Origin: Levilactobacillus suantsaii
Lineage (GTDB): Bacteria > Bacillota > Bacilli > Lactobacillales > Lactobacillaceae
Assembly: GCF_004115745.1 (NCBI RefSeq)
Contig: NZ_QXIL01000001.1
Location: 124,001 to 188,000 of the forward strand
Reading direction: 5' to 3'
Length of the DNA: 64,000 bases
Position numbers and translations under genes: made by a program. Below, piece by piece: positions 37,445-46,219 of the stretch. Every line of letters starts with the position of its first letter. Position 1 is the stretch's first letter. The notes under the pieces are model-generated. The model ran no database searches and was not told the DNA's origin. It saw nothing but the letters and a program-made list of their open reading frames with translations.

Positions 37445-38047
37445 TCACTGTTCTTCCAAGTTTTCCGTCGTGGCGAGTGGCTTGTCCAAAGTCAACACCA
37501 TATCCACGGCGTCCTCGTGATCACCGAAGTAGTAACCGCGCTTGATGCCGGTTTGGTGGAAGTTTAAATGATGATAGAGATGTTGGGCCTGTTGGTTCGA
37601 GATGCGAACTTCTAGGCTCACGGTCTTATAGTTCAATTGTTGGGCTTTATCGATCATGATATTCAGCAGGAAACGGCCGAGGCCCTTCCCTTGAAAGTCA
37701 GGTAAGACGGCAATGTTCGTGATATGGGCGTCTTGCGTCCGGTCATCAAAGGTACAACCGATGAACGCCAATAATTGGTCATTCTTACGTACGACCAAGT
37801 AAAGCCGATCACGTTCACGGCGGAGTTCATTGGCAAAAGCCGTCGAATCCCACGGGGCCTTCCCCGCGTACACGGCCCGTTCGATTTCAATCATTTCTGG
37901 AATATCGGTAAAGAGCGCCTTGGCGACAAAATAAGTCGCGCCCTTAACCTCGACTTGATGGTTTTTAACCCCCAACGTCTCCTCTCGAATGATTTCCCGA
38001 TGCGTCCCAAAGACATTTTTATACCAGACTTTAAATTTTTTCAACAT
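37445..38047 (-). CDS. rimI: Ribosomal-protein-alanine N-acetyltransferase RimI-like
   Basis: A 200-residue GNAT protein. The acetyl-CoA motif is in NIAVLPDFQGKGLGRFLLNIMIDKA, followed by LEVRISNQQAQHLYHHLNFHQTGIKRGYY, typical of RimI. It is about 50 residues longer than E. coli RimI owing to an N-terminal extension (MLKKFKVWYKNVFGTHREI...). It sits between tsaB and tsaD as in many Firmicutes and overlaps tsaB by 17 bases. Its substrate here may differ from ribosomal protein S18. Confidence 0.85.
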   Translation of the reverse strand: MLKKFKVWYKNVFGTHREIIREETLGVKNHQVEVKGATYFVAKALFTDIPEMIEIERAVYAGKAPWDSTAFANELRRERDRLYLVVRKNDQLLAFIGCTFDDRTQDAHITNIAVLPDFQGKGLGRFLLNIMIDKAQQLNYKTVSLEVRISNQQAQHLYHHLNFHQTGIKRGYYFGDHEDAVDMVLTLDKPLATTENLEEQ

Positions 38048-38753
38048 AGGATTGGTTAAACTCTTTTGGGTGGTTTGCGCGCCAGTCAGCTTCTGCCTGC
38101 GTCAGCCGTAAATAGTTAGGGACGAACCGATCAACATCGGTGACTGGGTCTAGGTGCTGACCTAGTAACCCAATTGTAGCAACTTGCGGCAGATTCAGCC
38201 AGCCATTGACCGCGGGTGTCGCGGCCGAAATCGTGGTGTGAATCTGGTCGCTAAAGTGGTCGGCATCGCCTAAGAACCAGATGGGTTCGGCGTACTCTTT
38301 AACGGCCGCTAAGAAATCGGTGATGCTAGTGTGCGCGTCAGCAATCACCGGTTGTGGCCCGTTTGCCGTGATCCGGTACAGCCCCGCAAAAACGTTTTGG
38401 TTGCGGGCATCGAACATCGGCGCTACCAACGCATTCATGACCGGCACGTTGGCGGCCAACGTGGCTAAGCTGGATACCGCCACTAAGTCGATATTCAACG
38501 TAGCTGCCAAGGTCTTAGCCGTAGTCACGGCGATTCGAATCCCAGTATAGGATCCGGGTCCAGCAGCCACCACGACCCGGTCTAAATCACCAGGCGTTAA
38601 GTCCGCCATGGCCAGTAACCGTTCAATCTCCGGCAAGAGGTACTCCGCGTGCTTTTGGTGGACCGTCACCGTAATGGTCGCTAATACCGTGTCATCATCT
38701 AACACGGCCACACTTAAGGGCCGGTTGGACGTATCAATTGCTAAAACTTTCAT
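38031..38753 (-). CDS. tsaB: tRNA threonylcarbamoyladenosine biosynthesis protein TsaB
   Basis: A 240-residue ASKHA-fold partner of TsaD. The start MKVLAIDTSNRPLSVAVLDD and the motif VVAAGPGSYTGIRIAVTTAKTLA are diagnostic. ATG 38753 has GAGGGGGA about eleven bases upstream; longer frames are not supported. First of the tsaB-rimI-tsaD group. TsaE is not in this window. Confidence 0.93.
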   Translation of the reverse strand: MKVLAIDTSNRPLSVAVLDDDTVLATITVTVHQKHAEYLLPEIERLLAMADLTPGDLDRVVVAAGPGSYTGIRIAVTTAKTLAATLNIDLVAVSSLATLAANVPVMNALVAPMFDARNQNVFAGLYRITANGPQPVIADAHTSITDFLAAVKEYAEPIWFLGDADHFSDQIHTTISAATPAVNGWLNLPQVATIGLLGQHLDPVTDVDRFVPNYLRLTQAEADWRANHPKEFNQSYVEKI

Positions 38754-38798
38754 GCTTGTCAGGTCCCCCTCGACGAAATTCGCGCAACCAGATAACAA

Positions 38799-38828
38799 GA
38801 GCGGTGCGCCAGAATCGCTACACCGCTC
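38799..38828 (-). terminator. Terminator after the acyl-ACP thioesterase gene
   Basis: Stem GAGCGGTG/CACCGCTC with a 14-base loop, then TTGTTATC on the minus strand. The poor T-run makes it moderate. It separates the thioesterase gene from tsaB. Confidence 0.5.
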
Positions 38829-38953
38829 CGTTCACCCGTTGGGCGTGATTGGTTTTCTGTCCGCGCAATCAGACGGTCTTACGATTTATCCAGTTTACTA
38901 TACTACCACAAAATCGTCCCGACAACACCCTTTGGCAGAAACGGTACGCAAAC

Positions 38954-39694
38954 TTAACGCGCCTGCCAACTCACCGTTGCAATCGCAGCGATAGTGCTAC
39001 CCACTTTAATCTGGTGCTGGGTAGTCGTGGCGTCTGCTTGGACGGCCGCACTGATGACTTCGTGCCCGTATTGGACCTCATTTTCAAAACGAATCTGCAC
39101 GTCTACTGGTCGGTGCGTCCGTAAGAAGTCCGCGGACAACGTATCGAACAACCAGTCGAAATAGTGGGCATTATTGACGTGACCGTTATTGTCGATATCA
39201 AAGTAACGGACCCGGTACGGTTTCGTCACTTGCGTCTTGGTCGTGTCCAACCGTTGCGGCCGGGGTAACCGGGGTAAACGCTTGACTTCTTCACTCTGGT
39301 ACGGCGCCATCAATTCCGCGGGAATCGTGGCAATCTTGCGGGTCGCGTAACTCATGGTGACCCAGATTGAGTCGCCATATACCAAGGTGTCCCCGTTTTC
39401 CGCGAGTAACCAGTACTCGCGGTAGGCAAAGTAGCGGTTATACGACGTGGCGCGTGTCTTTAAGGTCACCCGCTCACCGATGTGGGGCAAGCGCGTTAAT
39501 TGTAAGTGGTACTGGGTGACCACCCAACCGACACCTAAGCCGTGAATCATGTCGGCGAACATCCCTAATTCGATGTTCTGGTCATCAGAGACCAGGACGA
39601 ATAAGTCAATCAGCGTCGCCACGGTCAACTGACCGGTCTCGTCGGCCTCATAATAAACAATCCGGTGGGGTTCTGTATATGCCTTAGCGCTCAT
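38954..39694 (-). CDS. Acyl-ACP thioesterase (FatA/FatB type)
   Basis: A 246-residue double-hotdog thioesterase that releases fatty acids from acyl carrier protein. The N-terminal hotdog starts after HRIVYYEADETGQLTVATLIDL, with GVGWVVTQYHLQ; the second includes YRVRYFDIDNNGHVNNAHYFDWLFDTL, where the N-H region supplies catalytic residues. Related proteins are common in lactobacilli beside rsmI. Its start overlaps the end of rsmI by 11 bases. Confidence 0.85.
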   Translation of the reverse strand: MSAKAYTEPHRIVYYEADETGQLTVATLIDLFVLVSDDQNIELGMFADMIHGLGVGWVVTQYHLQLTRLPHIGERVTLKTRATSYNRYFAYREYWLLAENGDTLVYGDSIWVTMSYATRKIATIPAELMAPYQSEEVKRLPRLPRPQRLDTTKTQVTKPYRVRYFDIDNNGHVNNAHYFDWLFDTLSADFLRTHRPVDVQIRFENEVQYGHEVISAAVQADATTTQHQIKVGSTIAAIATVSWQAR

Positions 39695-40580
39695 CCGTTG
39701 ATTCCTCCTGATTTAAATGATGATAAATGCGATAAACTTCTTGTTTCTTGAGGTGCCGTAAATTGGCGACCTCTTTAATCGCGGCGTTGGGACGTTCACC
39801 CGCCGCAATCAGGCGGTCAACTTGAACCGGAATTGGTTCACTCAAATCAATCGTATCTTCTTCCGTGGTCGGGTCCGGATTACCTCCGACCAAAACGACG
39901 AATTCCCCGCGCACGGTGTCGGTAGCGGCCCATTCGGCCAGCTCCCCTAAGGTGCCACGGAGAAATTCTTCGTACCGTTTCGTCAGCTCCCGGCACAACA
40001 CGGCGGGCCGGTCCGCCCCAAAGCCACCAGCGAGGTTTGCTAGCGTCTTCTTCAACCGGTGCGGGGCTTCATAAAAAATCAACGTTTCCGGGCGTTGCGA
40101 CAGCGCCGCGACTTCGGCCTTTTGGTCCTTGGGCTTGCGGTCCAAGAAGCCATAAAAGTAAAATGGCTGGGGCGCTAACCCGGAGGCAATCAAGGCGGTC
40201 AAGCCGGCATTGGCTCCCGGTAATGGAACTACCGGAATCTGGGCTTGGGCACAAGCCACGACCAGTTCGTGACCGGGGTCACTAATGGAGGGCATCCCCG
40301 CATCACTGACCTGGGCGATTTGGGCGCCCGCTTGGAGCTTGGCCAATAACTGCGGAATCCGTTCCTGCGTGTTATGCTCGTGAAAACTAAGTTGCTTAGT
40401 CGTAATCTCAAAGTGATTTAAGAGCTTTTGCGTGTTGCGCGTATCTTCGGCGGCAATCAGCTCAACGTCCTTGAGGGTTTTAACGGCCCGAAACGTCATG
40501 TCATCGAGGTTGCCGATGGGTGTAGGCACCAGGTACAGCCGGCCGACCGTCTCGGATTGAAAACTACGTAGTCGTTGCAT
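39684..40580 (-). CDS. rsmI: 16S rRNA (cytidine-1402-2'-O)-methyltransferase
   Basis: A 298-residue SAM-dependent methyltransferase of the tetrapyrrole-methylase fold. LYLVPTPIGNLDDMTFRA, AAEDTRNTQKLLNHF, VSDAGMPSISDPG and VVPLPGANAGLTAL are all classic RsmI segments. ATG 40580 is chosen; a GTG at 40607 lies inside yabA. The AGGAGG site overlaps the yabA stop, 12 bases ahead of the ATG. Coupled to yabA upstream and the thioesterase downstream. Confidence 0.95.
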   Translation of the reverse strand: MQRLRSFQSETVGRLYLVPTPIGNLDDMTFRAVKTLKDVELIAAEDTRNTQKLLNHFEITTKQLSFHEHNTQERIPQLLAKLQAGAQIAQVSDAGMPSISDPGHELVVACAQAQIPVVPLPGANAGLTALIASGLAPQPFYFYGFLDRKPKDQKAEVAALSQRPETLIFYEAPHRLKKTLANLAGGFGADRPAVLCRELTKRYEEFLRGTLGELAEWAATDTVRGEFVVLVGGNPDPTTEEDTIDLSEPIPVQVDRLIAAGERPNAAIKEVANLRHLKKQEVYRIYHHLNQEESTDER

Positions 40581-40596
40581 CGTTTCTAAATTCCTC

Positions 40597-40938
40597 CTAT
40601 TGATCACGATAAATAACTTCTAAACAAAAGGCGCACTCTTCGTCTTGTTTCCGCCGCGTGCCGTAGAATTCCCGGCACACGTGAAACCCCTCTTCGTAGA
40701 GTTTTTCCAGAACCTGCCGGGACTTCGACAACCCCTGCTGGGTGGTTTCCGGGGCTTCTGGCAAGGTGCGCTGGAGCTCCTGCAGAAGATCACGCAAGTG
40801 TTGATTCTCAATTTCTAGTTCTGCGTTCTGTTCAAATACCTGAGTCAACTCTGCTTGCAAGTCCGTGAACTGGGTCAAAGTCGTCTCGAGTTGTCCCTTC
40901 AAATCCTTTAATTGATCATATACTGCTTGTTTATCCAA
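40597..40938 (-). CDS. yabA: Replication initiation control protein YabA
   Basis: A 113-residue protein that restrains DnaA by bridging it to DnaN. The N-terminal half is a leucine-rich coiled coil (LKGQLETTLTQFTDLQAELTQ...), and the C-terminus carries the zinc motif HVCREFYG ... CAFC. Gene order holB-yabA-rsmI is conserved in Firmicutes. Confidence 0.92.
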   Translation of the reverse strand: MDKQAVYDQLKDLKGQLETTLTQFTDLQAELTQVFEQNAELEIENQHLRDLLQELQRTLPEAPETTQQGLSKSRQVLEKLYEEGFHVCREFYGTRRKQDEECAFCLEVIYRDQ

Positions 40939-40962
40939 ATTGCCACCCCTTTTCTGGTCGGT

Positions 40963-41979
40963 CTAGCGTGCGACTTGCGCCAAAATCTGTAACGTTAAGG
41001 TTTCTAAGATTGCTTGAAAATTCAGGTTCCCGGCGAGTTGTTGCCGAGTATTCAAGGTCAACGTGACCACCGCCACTAACCGATCGACACTCAGTTGCTG
41101 CGCGATTTGTTGGCTCTGCGTGGCGACCTGCGGGTAACTTAACGTCTCCTTGGCGACAGGTCCCGCTTGCTGTAACAGCGCGTCGTGCCAGACCTCCACC
41201 AACATATCCAAGACGATTCCTTGCCGATCGCGGTTTGTCGCCAGTGGGACCAGTTCCGTCTGGACCCGTACAAAGGCTCGTTCGTCAGCTTGGCAACAAG
41301 CACTGAACCAATGTTCAACCCGCTTCTGTGCCGTGGCCAACCAATCGTCAGCGACCAGGTCTTTAGCCGCAGCGATACTTTCGGTCAACGTCGTGAGTAA
41401 GGTTTGTTGGCTCGGAGCCACCCCCACATCAGCCAAGGCACTGGCTAGTTCCTTGGGGGCCACCGGCAAGAGGTCAACAATCTGTGTTCGCGATAAGATT
41501 GTGGGCAAAATCAAGTTTTTATTGGTGGTCAAGAGTAGGGCCACCGTGTTCCCGACCGGTTCTTCAATGAATTTCAACAGGCTGTTAGCCGCCCCGGTGG
41601 TCATCCGTTCGATTTGATCGACGATAAAGATCTTTTGGTTCCCTTCGACCGCGCTTTTGGTGAACTCGGCCTTTAGGTAACGGACTTGGTCGACCTTGAT
41701 GCGTTGGCCGTCCGGGACCACCCGAATCACGTCGGGATGGTCACCAGCCAGGATGCGCCGACACTCGGCGCACTGGCCACAGGGCAACCCATCGGCGGTC
41801 ACGTTTTGGCAAAATAACCGGAGCGCCACAGTTTCCGCTAGGGCCTGCCGTCCCGTGCCGTCCATGCCGTTAAACAGGTAGGCATGAGACAGGTCCCCAG
41901 CCTGAATCAAGTGCATGAAATGGGTCAACAGTTGTGGTTGCAGGCGTTGGACCGTCGTAATCGGGCTTTCTTCGGTCAT
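40963..41979 (-). CDS. holB: DNA polymerase III subunit delta'
   Basis: A 338-residue clamp-loader subunit. The N-terminal AAA+ region has AYLFNGMDGTGRQALAE (Walker A degenerate, as usual in delta'), the zinc finger CGQCAECRRI, the VDQIERMT segment and the sensor region PTILSRTQIVDLLP. ATG 41979 follows AGGGGG by five bases. It works with DnaX, encoded about 11 kb away beyond the inserted exopolysaccharide operon. Confidence 0.9.
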   Translation of the reverse strand: MTEESPITTVQRLQPQLLTHFMHLIQAGDLSHAYLFNGMDGTGRQALAETVALRLFCQNVTADGLPCGQCAECRRILAGDHPDVIRVVPDGQRIKVDQVRYLKAEFTKSAVEGNQKIFIVDQIERMTTGAANSLLKFIEEPVGNTVALLLTTNKNLILPTILSRTQIVDLLPVAPKELASALADVGVAPSQQTLLTTLTESIAAAKDLVADDWLATAQKRVEHWFSACCQADERAFVRVQTELVPLATNRDRQGIVLDMLVEVWHDALLQQAGPVAKETLSYPQVATQSQQIAQQLSVDRLVAVVTLTLNTRQQLAGNLNFQAILETLTLQILAQVAR

Positions 41980-41988
41980 GAGCACCCC

Positions 41989-42318
41989 CTAGAAGCGATG
42001 AAACTGGTCGACGGGGAGCACGAAGACCGTGGCGCCCCCGACCTGAACTTCTACCGGATACGACGAGGTGTTGTCCAATTGGGCATCCAGATTGACCGGC
42101 GGGGTCATAAACTGTTGCCGCGTGTGACTGGCAGTCTTGATCAAGTCCAAGACATCGTCGACCCGGTCATCCTCCAGCCCAATCATAAACGTGGTGTTCC
42201 CGGACTTGAGAAAGCCCCCGGTCGTCGATAAACGGGTTGCCCGGATGTCGTGGTCGATGAATTGGTTGCTCAACCGGTTAGCATCCTTATCCTGGACAAT
42301 GGCTATTAACATTTTCAT
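41989..42318 (-). CDS. darA: Cyclic di-AMP receptor DarA (YaaQ/PstA family)
   Basis: A 109-residue PII-like protein that binds cyclic di-AMP as a trimer. The motif MLIAIVQDKDANRLSNQFIDHDIRATRLSTTGGFLKSGNTTFMIGLEDD is very conserved in this family. Its downstream partner is unknown. It lies between tmk and holB, as in most Firmicutes, with short spacings (16 and 9 bases). Sometimes named pstA, which should not be confused with the phosphate permease. Confidence 0.93.
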   Translation of the reverse strand: MKMLIAIVQDKDANRLSNQFIDHDIRATRLSTTGGFLKSGNTTFMIGLEDDRVDDVLDLIKTASHTRQQFMTPPVNLDAQLDNTSSYPVEVQVGGATVFVLPVDQFHRF

Positions 42319-42334
42319 ATGTGGATTTCCTCCC

Positions 42335-42988
42335 TTAAGCGCCAGGGGTAAAGTAAGCCCTGGCGGTTTGTTTGATCAACGTCAACGCACTGGCCACCAC
42401 CTGAGCGGGCGGTTGCGTGGCGTCAATCAGCTTAATGCGATTTGGCTCGGCTGCTTGTAAGCGCAGGTAAGCGGCCCGGACCCGGTCGTGAAACGCCGTT
42501 TTTTCAACGTCCAACCGGTCGACCTTGCGTGGGTCGCGGTGAGCCTGGATACGTTTCAACCCGACCTCGGCGGGAACGTCGAAGTAAACGGTCAACTCGG
42601 GTAGCAACCCGTCCGTGGCAAACGTGTTCATCTTCGCCACGGCGGCCTCACCAATCTGCCGGCCGGCCCCTTGGTAAGCCACCGAGCTGTCCACGTACCG
42701 GTCACATAAGACCAGTTGGCCGGCTTCTAAGGCCGGTAAAATGGTCTCGGCCAGATGTTGGCGCCGCGCCGCCGCGTAGAGTAACGCCTCGGTGCGGTAA
42801 TCCATGGCCGTGTTGGCCCGGTCCAAAATAATCGACCGGATACTTTCTGAGATTGCGTTGCCACCGGGTTCCCGCGTGACCGTTAACCGGTCACCCAGTA
42901 GCGGCTGTAGTGTCGTGGTAATCGCCCGCAACGCACTGGTCTTGCCAGCGCCGTCCGGACCTTCAAAACTAATAAACGTTCCTGACAA
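42335..42988 (-). CDS. tmk: Thymidylate kinase
   Basis: A 217-residue kinase that converts dTMP to dTDP. FISFEGPDGAGKTSAL is the P-loop, VTREPGG the DRX-like loop, and LCDRYVDSSVAYQGAGR the second signature. The start is uncertain: TTG 42988 is nine bases after GAGG and gives the usual short N-terminus, while ATG 43003 and GTG 43009 have no ribosome site. Upstream, where recR-yaaL would be expected, is the exopolysaccharide operon. Confidence 0.93.
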   Translation of the reverse strand: MSGTFISFEGPDGAGKTSALRAITTTLQPLLGDRLTVTREPGGNAISESIRSIILDRANTAMDYRTEALLYAAARRQHLAETILPALEAGQLVLCDRYVDSSVAYQGAGRQIGEAAVAKMNTFATDGLLPELTVYFDVPAEVGLKRIQAHRDPRKVDRLDVEKTAFHDRVRAAYLRLQAAEPNRIKLIDATQPPAQVVASALTLIKQTARAYFTPGA

Positions 42989-43196
42989 AATTTTCGACCT
43001 CATTTTCACGTCATATCAGACGAGCTAATTCTCGACATTGTTGCATCCATTGTACTTTAATTCAGAATTGATGTCTATTTGCGAATGAGTCGCCCCACCA
43101 AAAAAGCCACCCCCCAGTCTCACTTTTTCTCGATTCATTTATTATGGTAGAAACCCGCTTACTTGGCACCTGATTAGCGCTCTGGCAAGCCAAAAA

Positions 43197-43223
43197 GGAC
43201 CCCTCAAAATTCTTGAGAAGTCC
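43197..43223 (-). terminator. Terminator after the exopolysaccharide operon
   Basis: Stem GGACTTCTCAA/TTGAGGGGTCC with two mismatches, then TTTTTGG on the minus strand, 10 bases past the last operon gene. The stretch from here to tmk (43010-43190) shows no gene. Confidence 0.75.
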
Positions 43224-43233
43224 CTGCAGGCAC

Positions 43234-44091
43234 CTAAACATCGTATTCCGTTTCTTTAATGCCGGCATTCATCAGATCATAAGGTGATTGCATCCGTTCG
43301 GCATCCCAGGTCGCCACCCCTACGACCAACCGGATATCTAGTGACGCTAATTCCTCGGTCGTGGTGACGGCTTCAGCGAACTGCGTTTTGATTCGTTCCG
43401 CCACCACCGTGGCCCCGTTCGACGTGGCGAACAGCAAGGCCGCCCAAGTCGGGTTATTGCGGTCCAACAAATAAGTGATGTCATTAGTCCGCATCCCCTG
43501 TTTGACGGTCTGTGACACCAATTGAAGTAACGCCTTCAACTGGGTCTCGCTCAGCATGTTGCGCATCTCATGAAAGTAGCGCACCCGAATGATCATGGTG
43601 GCTACCGGCAAGTCAAACTGTCGGTTGGTCTCCGTAAACACCGCAGTGTCTTCGATGTAGGAGACCGTAGTGCGCAGATTGGTGACCTCATCGAACGCCC
43701 CCCGCTCCACCAGGTCGCTTTGCAGCTTAACATTTTGGGCCTGCAACCGCCGCGAATGGGCCGTCATGCCGTAAAACGACAGCGATAATAATAGTGGAAT
43801 GAACAACCAATACAGCAAGACCCAGGGAACTTGATGGTCTAAGACCTGATTTTCATAAATCACCGCTAATAATTGGACAAAGATAAAGAGCAAATTAGCC
43901 AATAATCCGGTGATCAAGCCCCCAAAATGGGTCGTCAAAATGAGACAGATTGTCACCCCCAAAAAGATGGTATTCAAGAACAAGTACTGGGGACGGGTAG
44001 CTGCCATGCCAATAGCCAGGACGCTCATCCATCCCAAAAAGGCCATCAGATAGATGTCGGTCAACCAATTTTCACGGTTCTGTTTAGTCAT
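43234..44091 (-). CDS. Membrane protein with degenerate GGDEF domain, probable cyclic-di-GMP receptor (PssE-like)
   Basis: A 285-residue protein with four hydrophobic spans (about 13-33, 36-54, 58-78, 90-108), a short coiled segment, then a GGDEF-like domain (about 130-285). The catalytic motif is replaced by DRNNP (210-214), and the usual LTGLxNR start is replaced by VTNLRTT. The inhibitory site RTND (201-204) is kept exactly five residues before that position. This fits a cyclic-di-GMP receptor rather than a cyclase, as described for PssE of Listeria monocytogenes. ATG 44091 follows GAGGGGGGA and overlaps the BcsB-like gene by eight bases. Confidence 0.75.
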   Translation of the reverse strand: MTKQNRENWLTDIYLMAFLGWMSVLAIGMAATRPQYLFLNTIFLGVTICLILTTHFGGLITGLLANLLFIFVQLLAVIYENQVLDHQVPWVLLYWLFIPLLLSLSFYGMTAHSRRLQAQNVKLQSDLVERGAFDEVTNLRTTVSYIEDTAVFTETNRQFDLPVATMIIRVRYFHEMRNMLSETQLKALLQLVSQTVKQGMRTNDITYLLDRNNPTWAALLFATSNGATVVAERIKTQFAEAVTTTEELASLDIRLVVGVATWDAERMQSPYDLMNAGIKETEYDV

Positions 44092-46219
44092 AACGAGTCC
44101 CCCCTCGGTGCCGTAAACCCCGGTGCTTTCGCCACAGTAAGACGAGTGCCAGGCTGATGACGGCCATGACGCCAGCCGCAATCCCCAGGTACAGCCCCAA
44201 TTGGCGGTTCTGGGTCAACCGATGATGGGCCGTAGCTGCGGGATCGATCAGCGCTTGGCGTTGGAAACGAAAGTGCCGTTGAACGTTATCAGCATCGACT
44301 ACCAACGCGTCGCCACCGATTACTGACAAATCTGCTGGCGTACTCAGGTGAGTCGCTGCTCTGGCAGTCGCATCTGGTGTGGCGCCGGTAACGACCAGTA
44401 ACCCGCGCCGGTCATTATACGGGGAACGTAAGAGTTGCGCCGTTCCCAACGTTGCCCCGTACCGCGGTTCAACGCTCAACTTTTCGTTGGCCACTACCCG
44501 CGTCTCGGCGGTGTTGAATTGAAAATACAAATGGTCGTTGAGGTCGTGAATCAGGGGATTTTGCCGCGGCGTGCCCAACGCAATCACGTTAGCCGTCTTC
44601 AAGACGTCTTCGTGGGGTCGCTGGTGGTAAAACTGCAGTTGGCCCCGATTACTGTCGACGTAATGGCCTAAGAGGGCAAATACCCGGCTGAGTGTCTGAT
44701 AATCGGCGGCCGTCAGCTGCCGCGGACGCACAACGGCGAGATGGTCGTAGGCACCCTGCTGTAAAAAGAGCCCCGGATATTGAGCAAACAGCAAGCGGTC
44801 CGCCGGGGTGGACTTGAGGTGCGCCGCGGTCCCCGGTTCAATGATCTCCCAGGGTGTCGGCCGGGCACTCCCCTTAGCACTGGTCGCCACGGGCAAGTCT
44901 AAGGCCACCCGCACGGTAAAATCATGCCCCACGGCTAAGCGTTGGGGGATACGCACGCTAAAGGTCTCCCCATCGGCGTGGCGTGCGGTCAATCGATGAC
45001 TTCCAATGGACTGACCGTTGACGCTCACGGTCGCTAAAGCGGCTTGGAAATCCAGGTTCTTAGCGTAGCGCAATTTGACTTGAATAGTCGATCCCGCCGC
45101 AGCTACCCGGTCGACCGGCAACTTGACGAAATAATCGCGTTCCTGTCGCGTTGCCCCCACCAGCCGGTCTGCCGTGGTCGTCAAGGCGTACTCATTTTGT
45201 GGCGTCGTCTCCGGCGTGAGCACCGCACTCTGCGCGGTCAAAGTTGTACTGGCGTGGGTGGCTTGCCGCAAGAGCTCCGCGTTCGCCAGGTACCGTCCGG
45301 CTTGGGCCAACAATTTGGCGTTCGGGGCTGTGACGATCAGGTAATGTTTATTAGCTGCGTCATAACGTTGGATCCGTGCTGTTTGTCCCAGTGAAGTGCG
45401 AGAAATCTGGTGCTGGAAGCGAGCCGGTAAATGGTCGTAGGTCGCCAGCACAATCTGGTAGGTCGCTTTCTTGGCAATCGCCGTGTCCGCCGTAGTGACT
45501 GGCAACTGCTGGTCGACGGTCGGGGTAAAACGCGTCCCCCCGGTCACGGCCAGCATCCCCGCTTGCAGTTCCGCATCGGAAACCTGGTCAGGTAAAATAA
45601 CAGCCGCTCGTTGTTGACTGATGGTGTCTAAGCCCGTTAGCCGCTCGTAAAACGTGCTAATCTTTTGACCGGGTGCCCCCACCGTGTAGGCACAAGTCAC
45701 ACTTGACGCTGGCATCACGGTCAGCCAGTTGGCCGCACCAGAGGTCGTCGCGTCACTGCTCTGGTCACTGGTCAACTGCAGCTGACCACTCAACTTGACC
45801 ACGTTATGCCGCCGCACGGCCGAGACCGGCAAAGTAACTTGTCGGGTCTGCACGCTGGTGCGGTGCTGGGGCCGAAACGTCGTGACTGGCGTACCATTCA
45901 AACTCACGGTCACAGCCGATAACCGCTGATCCGTTAACGGTGACACCTGAAAGGCCAACGTGAGCGTCACGTGGCTGAGTCGCCAGTAATCGGTCGTTGT
46001 AAAATCTCCGCTAGTTACCACCGCTTGTCCAGCCAAACTGCTGGCTGTCGGGTGAAACGGTTGGGTGTAGGTCTGAGACGTCGCCGCAGCCTGGGCAGTT
46101 TTCTGCGGTCCCAGGCTCCCCCAGCTACTGACCAGCAATAACAACCCCACGGCCCACCAGAGTCTACTGATAACGCTTGGTCTTGTACCATTTTGCTGGT
46201 TGATGAAAAACTTGTTCAC
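44084..46219 (-). CDS. BcsB-like cellulose synthase accessory protein
   Basis: About 711 residues: a signal peptide (WWAVGLLLLVSSWG ... AQAA), a long extracytoplasmic region with repeated beta-sandwich segments such as SAVTVSLNGTPVTTF and ATVSVNGQSIGSHRL, typical of BcsB, and one C-terminal membrane anchor (LYLGIAAGVMAVISLALVLLW) followed by basic residues. BcsB guides the growing glucan outside the membrane. The best start is GTG 46219 (GGGGGA nine bases upstream); TTG 46249 is also open. It overlaps the GT2 gene by 56 bases, pointing to coupled synthesis of the two subunits. Confidence 0.75.
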   Translation of the reverse strand: MNKFFINQQNGTRPSVISRLWWAVGLLLLVSSWGSLGPQKTAQAAATSQTYTQPFHPTASSLAGQAVVTSGDFTTTDYWRLSHVTLTLAFQVSPLTDQRLSAVTVSLNGTPVTTFRPQHRTSVQTRQVTLPVSAVRRHNVVKLSGQLQLTSDQSSDATTSGAANWLTVMPASSVTCAYTVGAPGQKISTFYERLTGLDTISQQRAAVILPDQVSDAELQAGMLAVTGGTRFTPTVDQQLPVTTADTAIAKKATYQIVLATYDHLPARFQHQISRTSLGQTARIQRYDAANKHYLIVTAPNAKLLAQAGRYLANAELLRQATHASTTLTAQSAVLTPETTPQNEYALTTTADRLVGATRQERDYFVKLPVDRVAAAGSTIQVKLRYAKNLDFQAALATVSVNGQSIGSHRLTARHADGETFSVRIPQRLAVGHDFTVRVALDLPVATSAKGSARPTPWEIIEPGTAAHLKSTPADRLLFAQYPGLFLQQGAYDHLAVVRPRQLTAADYQTLSRVFALLGHYVDSNRGQLQFYHQRPHEDVLKTANVIALGTPRQNPLIHDLNDHLYFQFNTAETRVVANEKLSVEPRYGATLGTAQLLRSPYNDRRGLLVVTGATPDATARAATHLSTPADLSVIGGDALVVDADNVQRHFRFQRQALIDPAATAHHRLTQNRQLGLYLGIAAGVMAVISLALVLLWRKHRGLRHRGGTRYD

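Noticed and set aside
43234-44091. Active diguanylate cyclase
   Set aside because: The GGDEF motif is replaced by DRNNP and the LTGLxNR region is also lost, so catalysis is very unlikely.
44092-44181. Upstream start for the GGDEF-like protein at 44181
   Set aside because: That extension lies within the BcsB-like coding sequence; ATG 44091 has a strong ribosome site.
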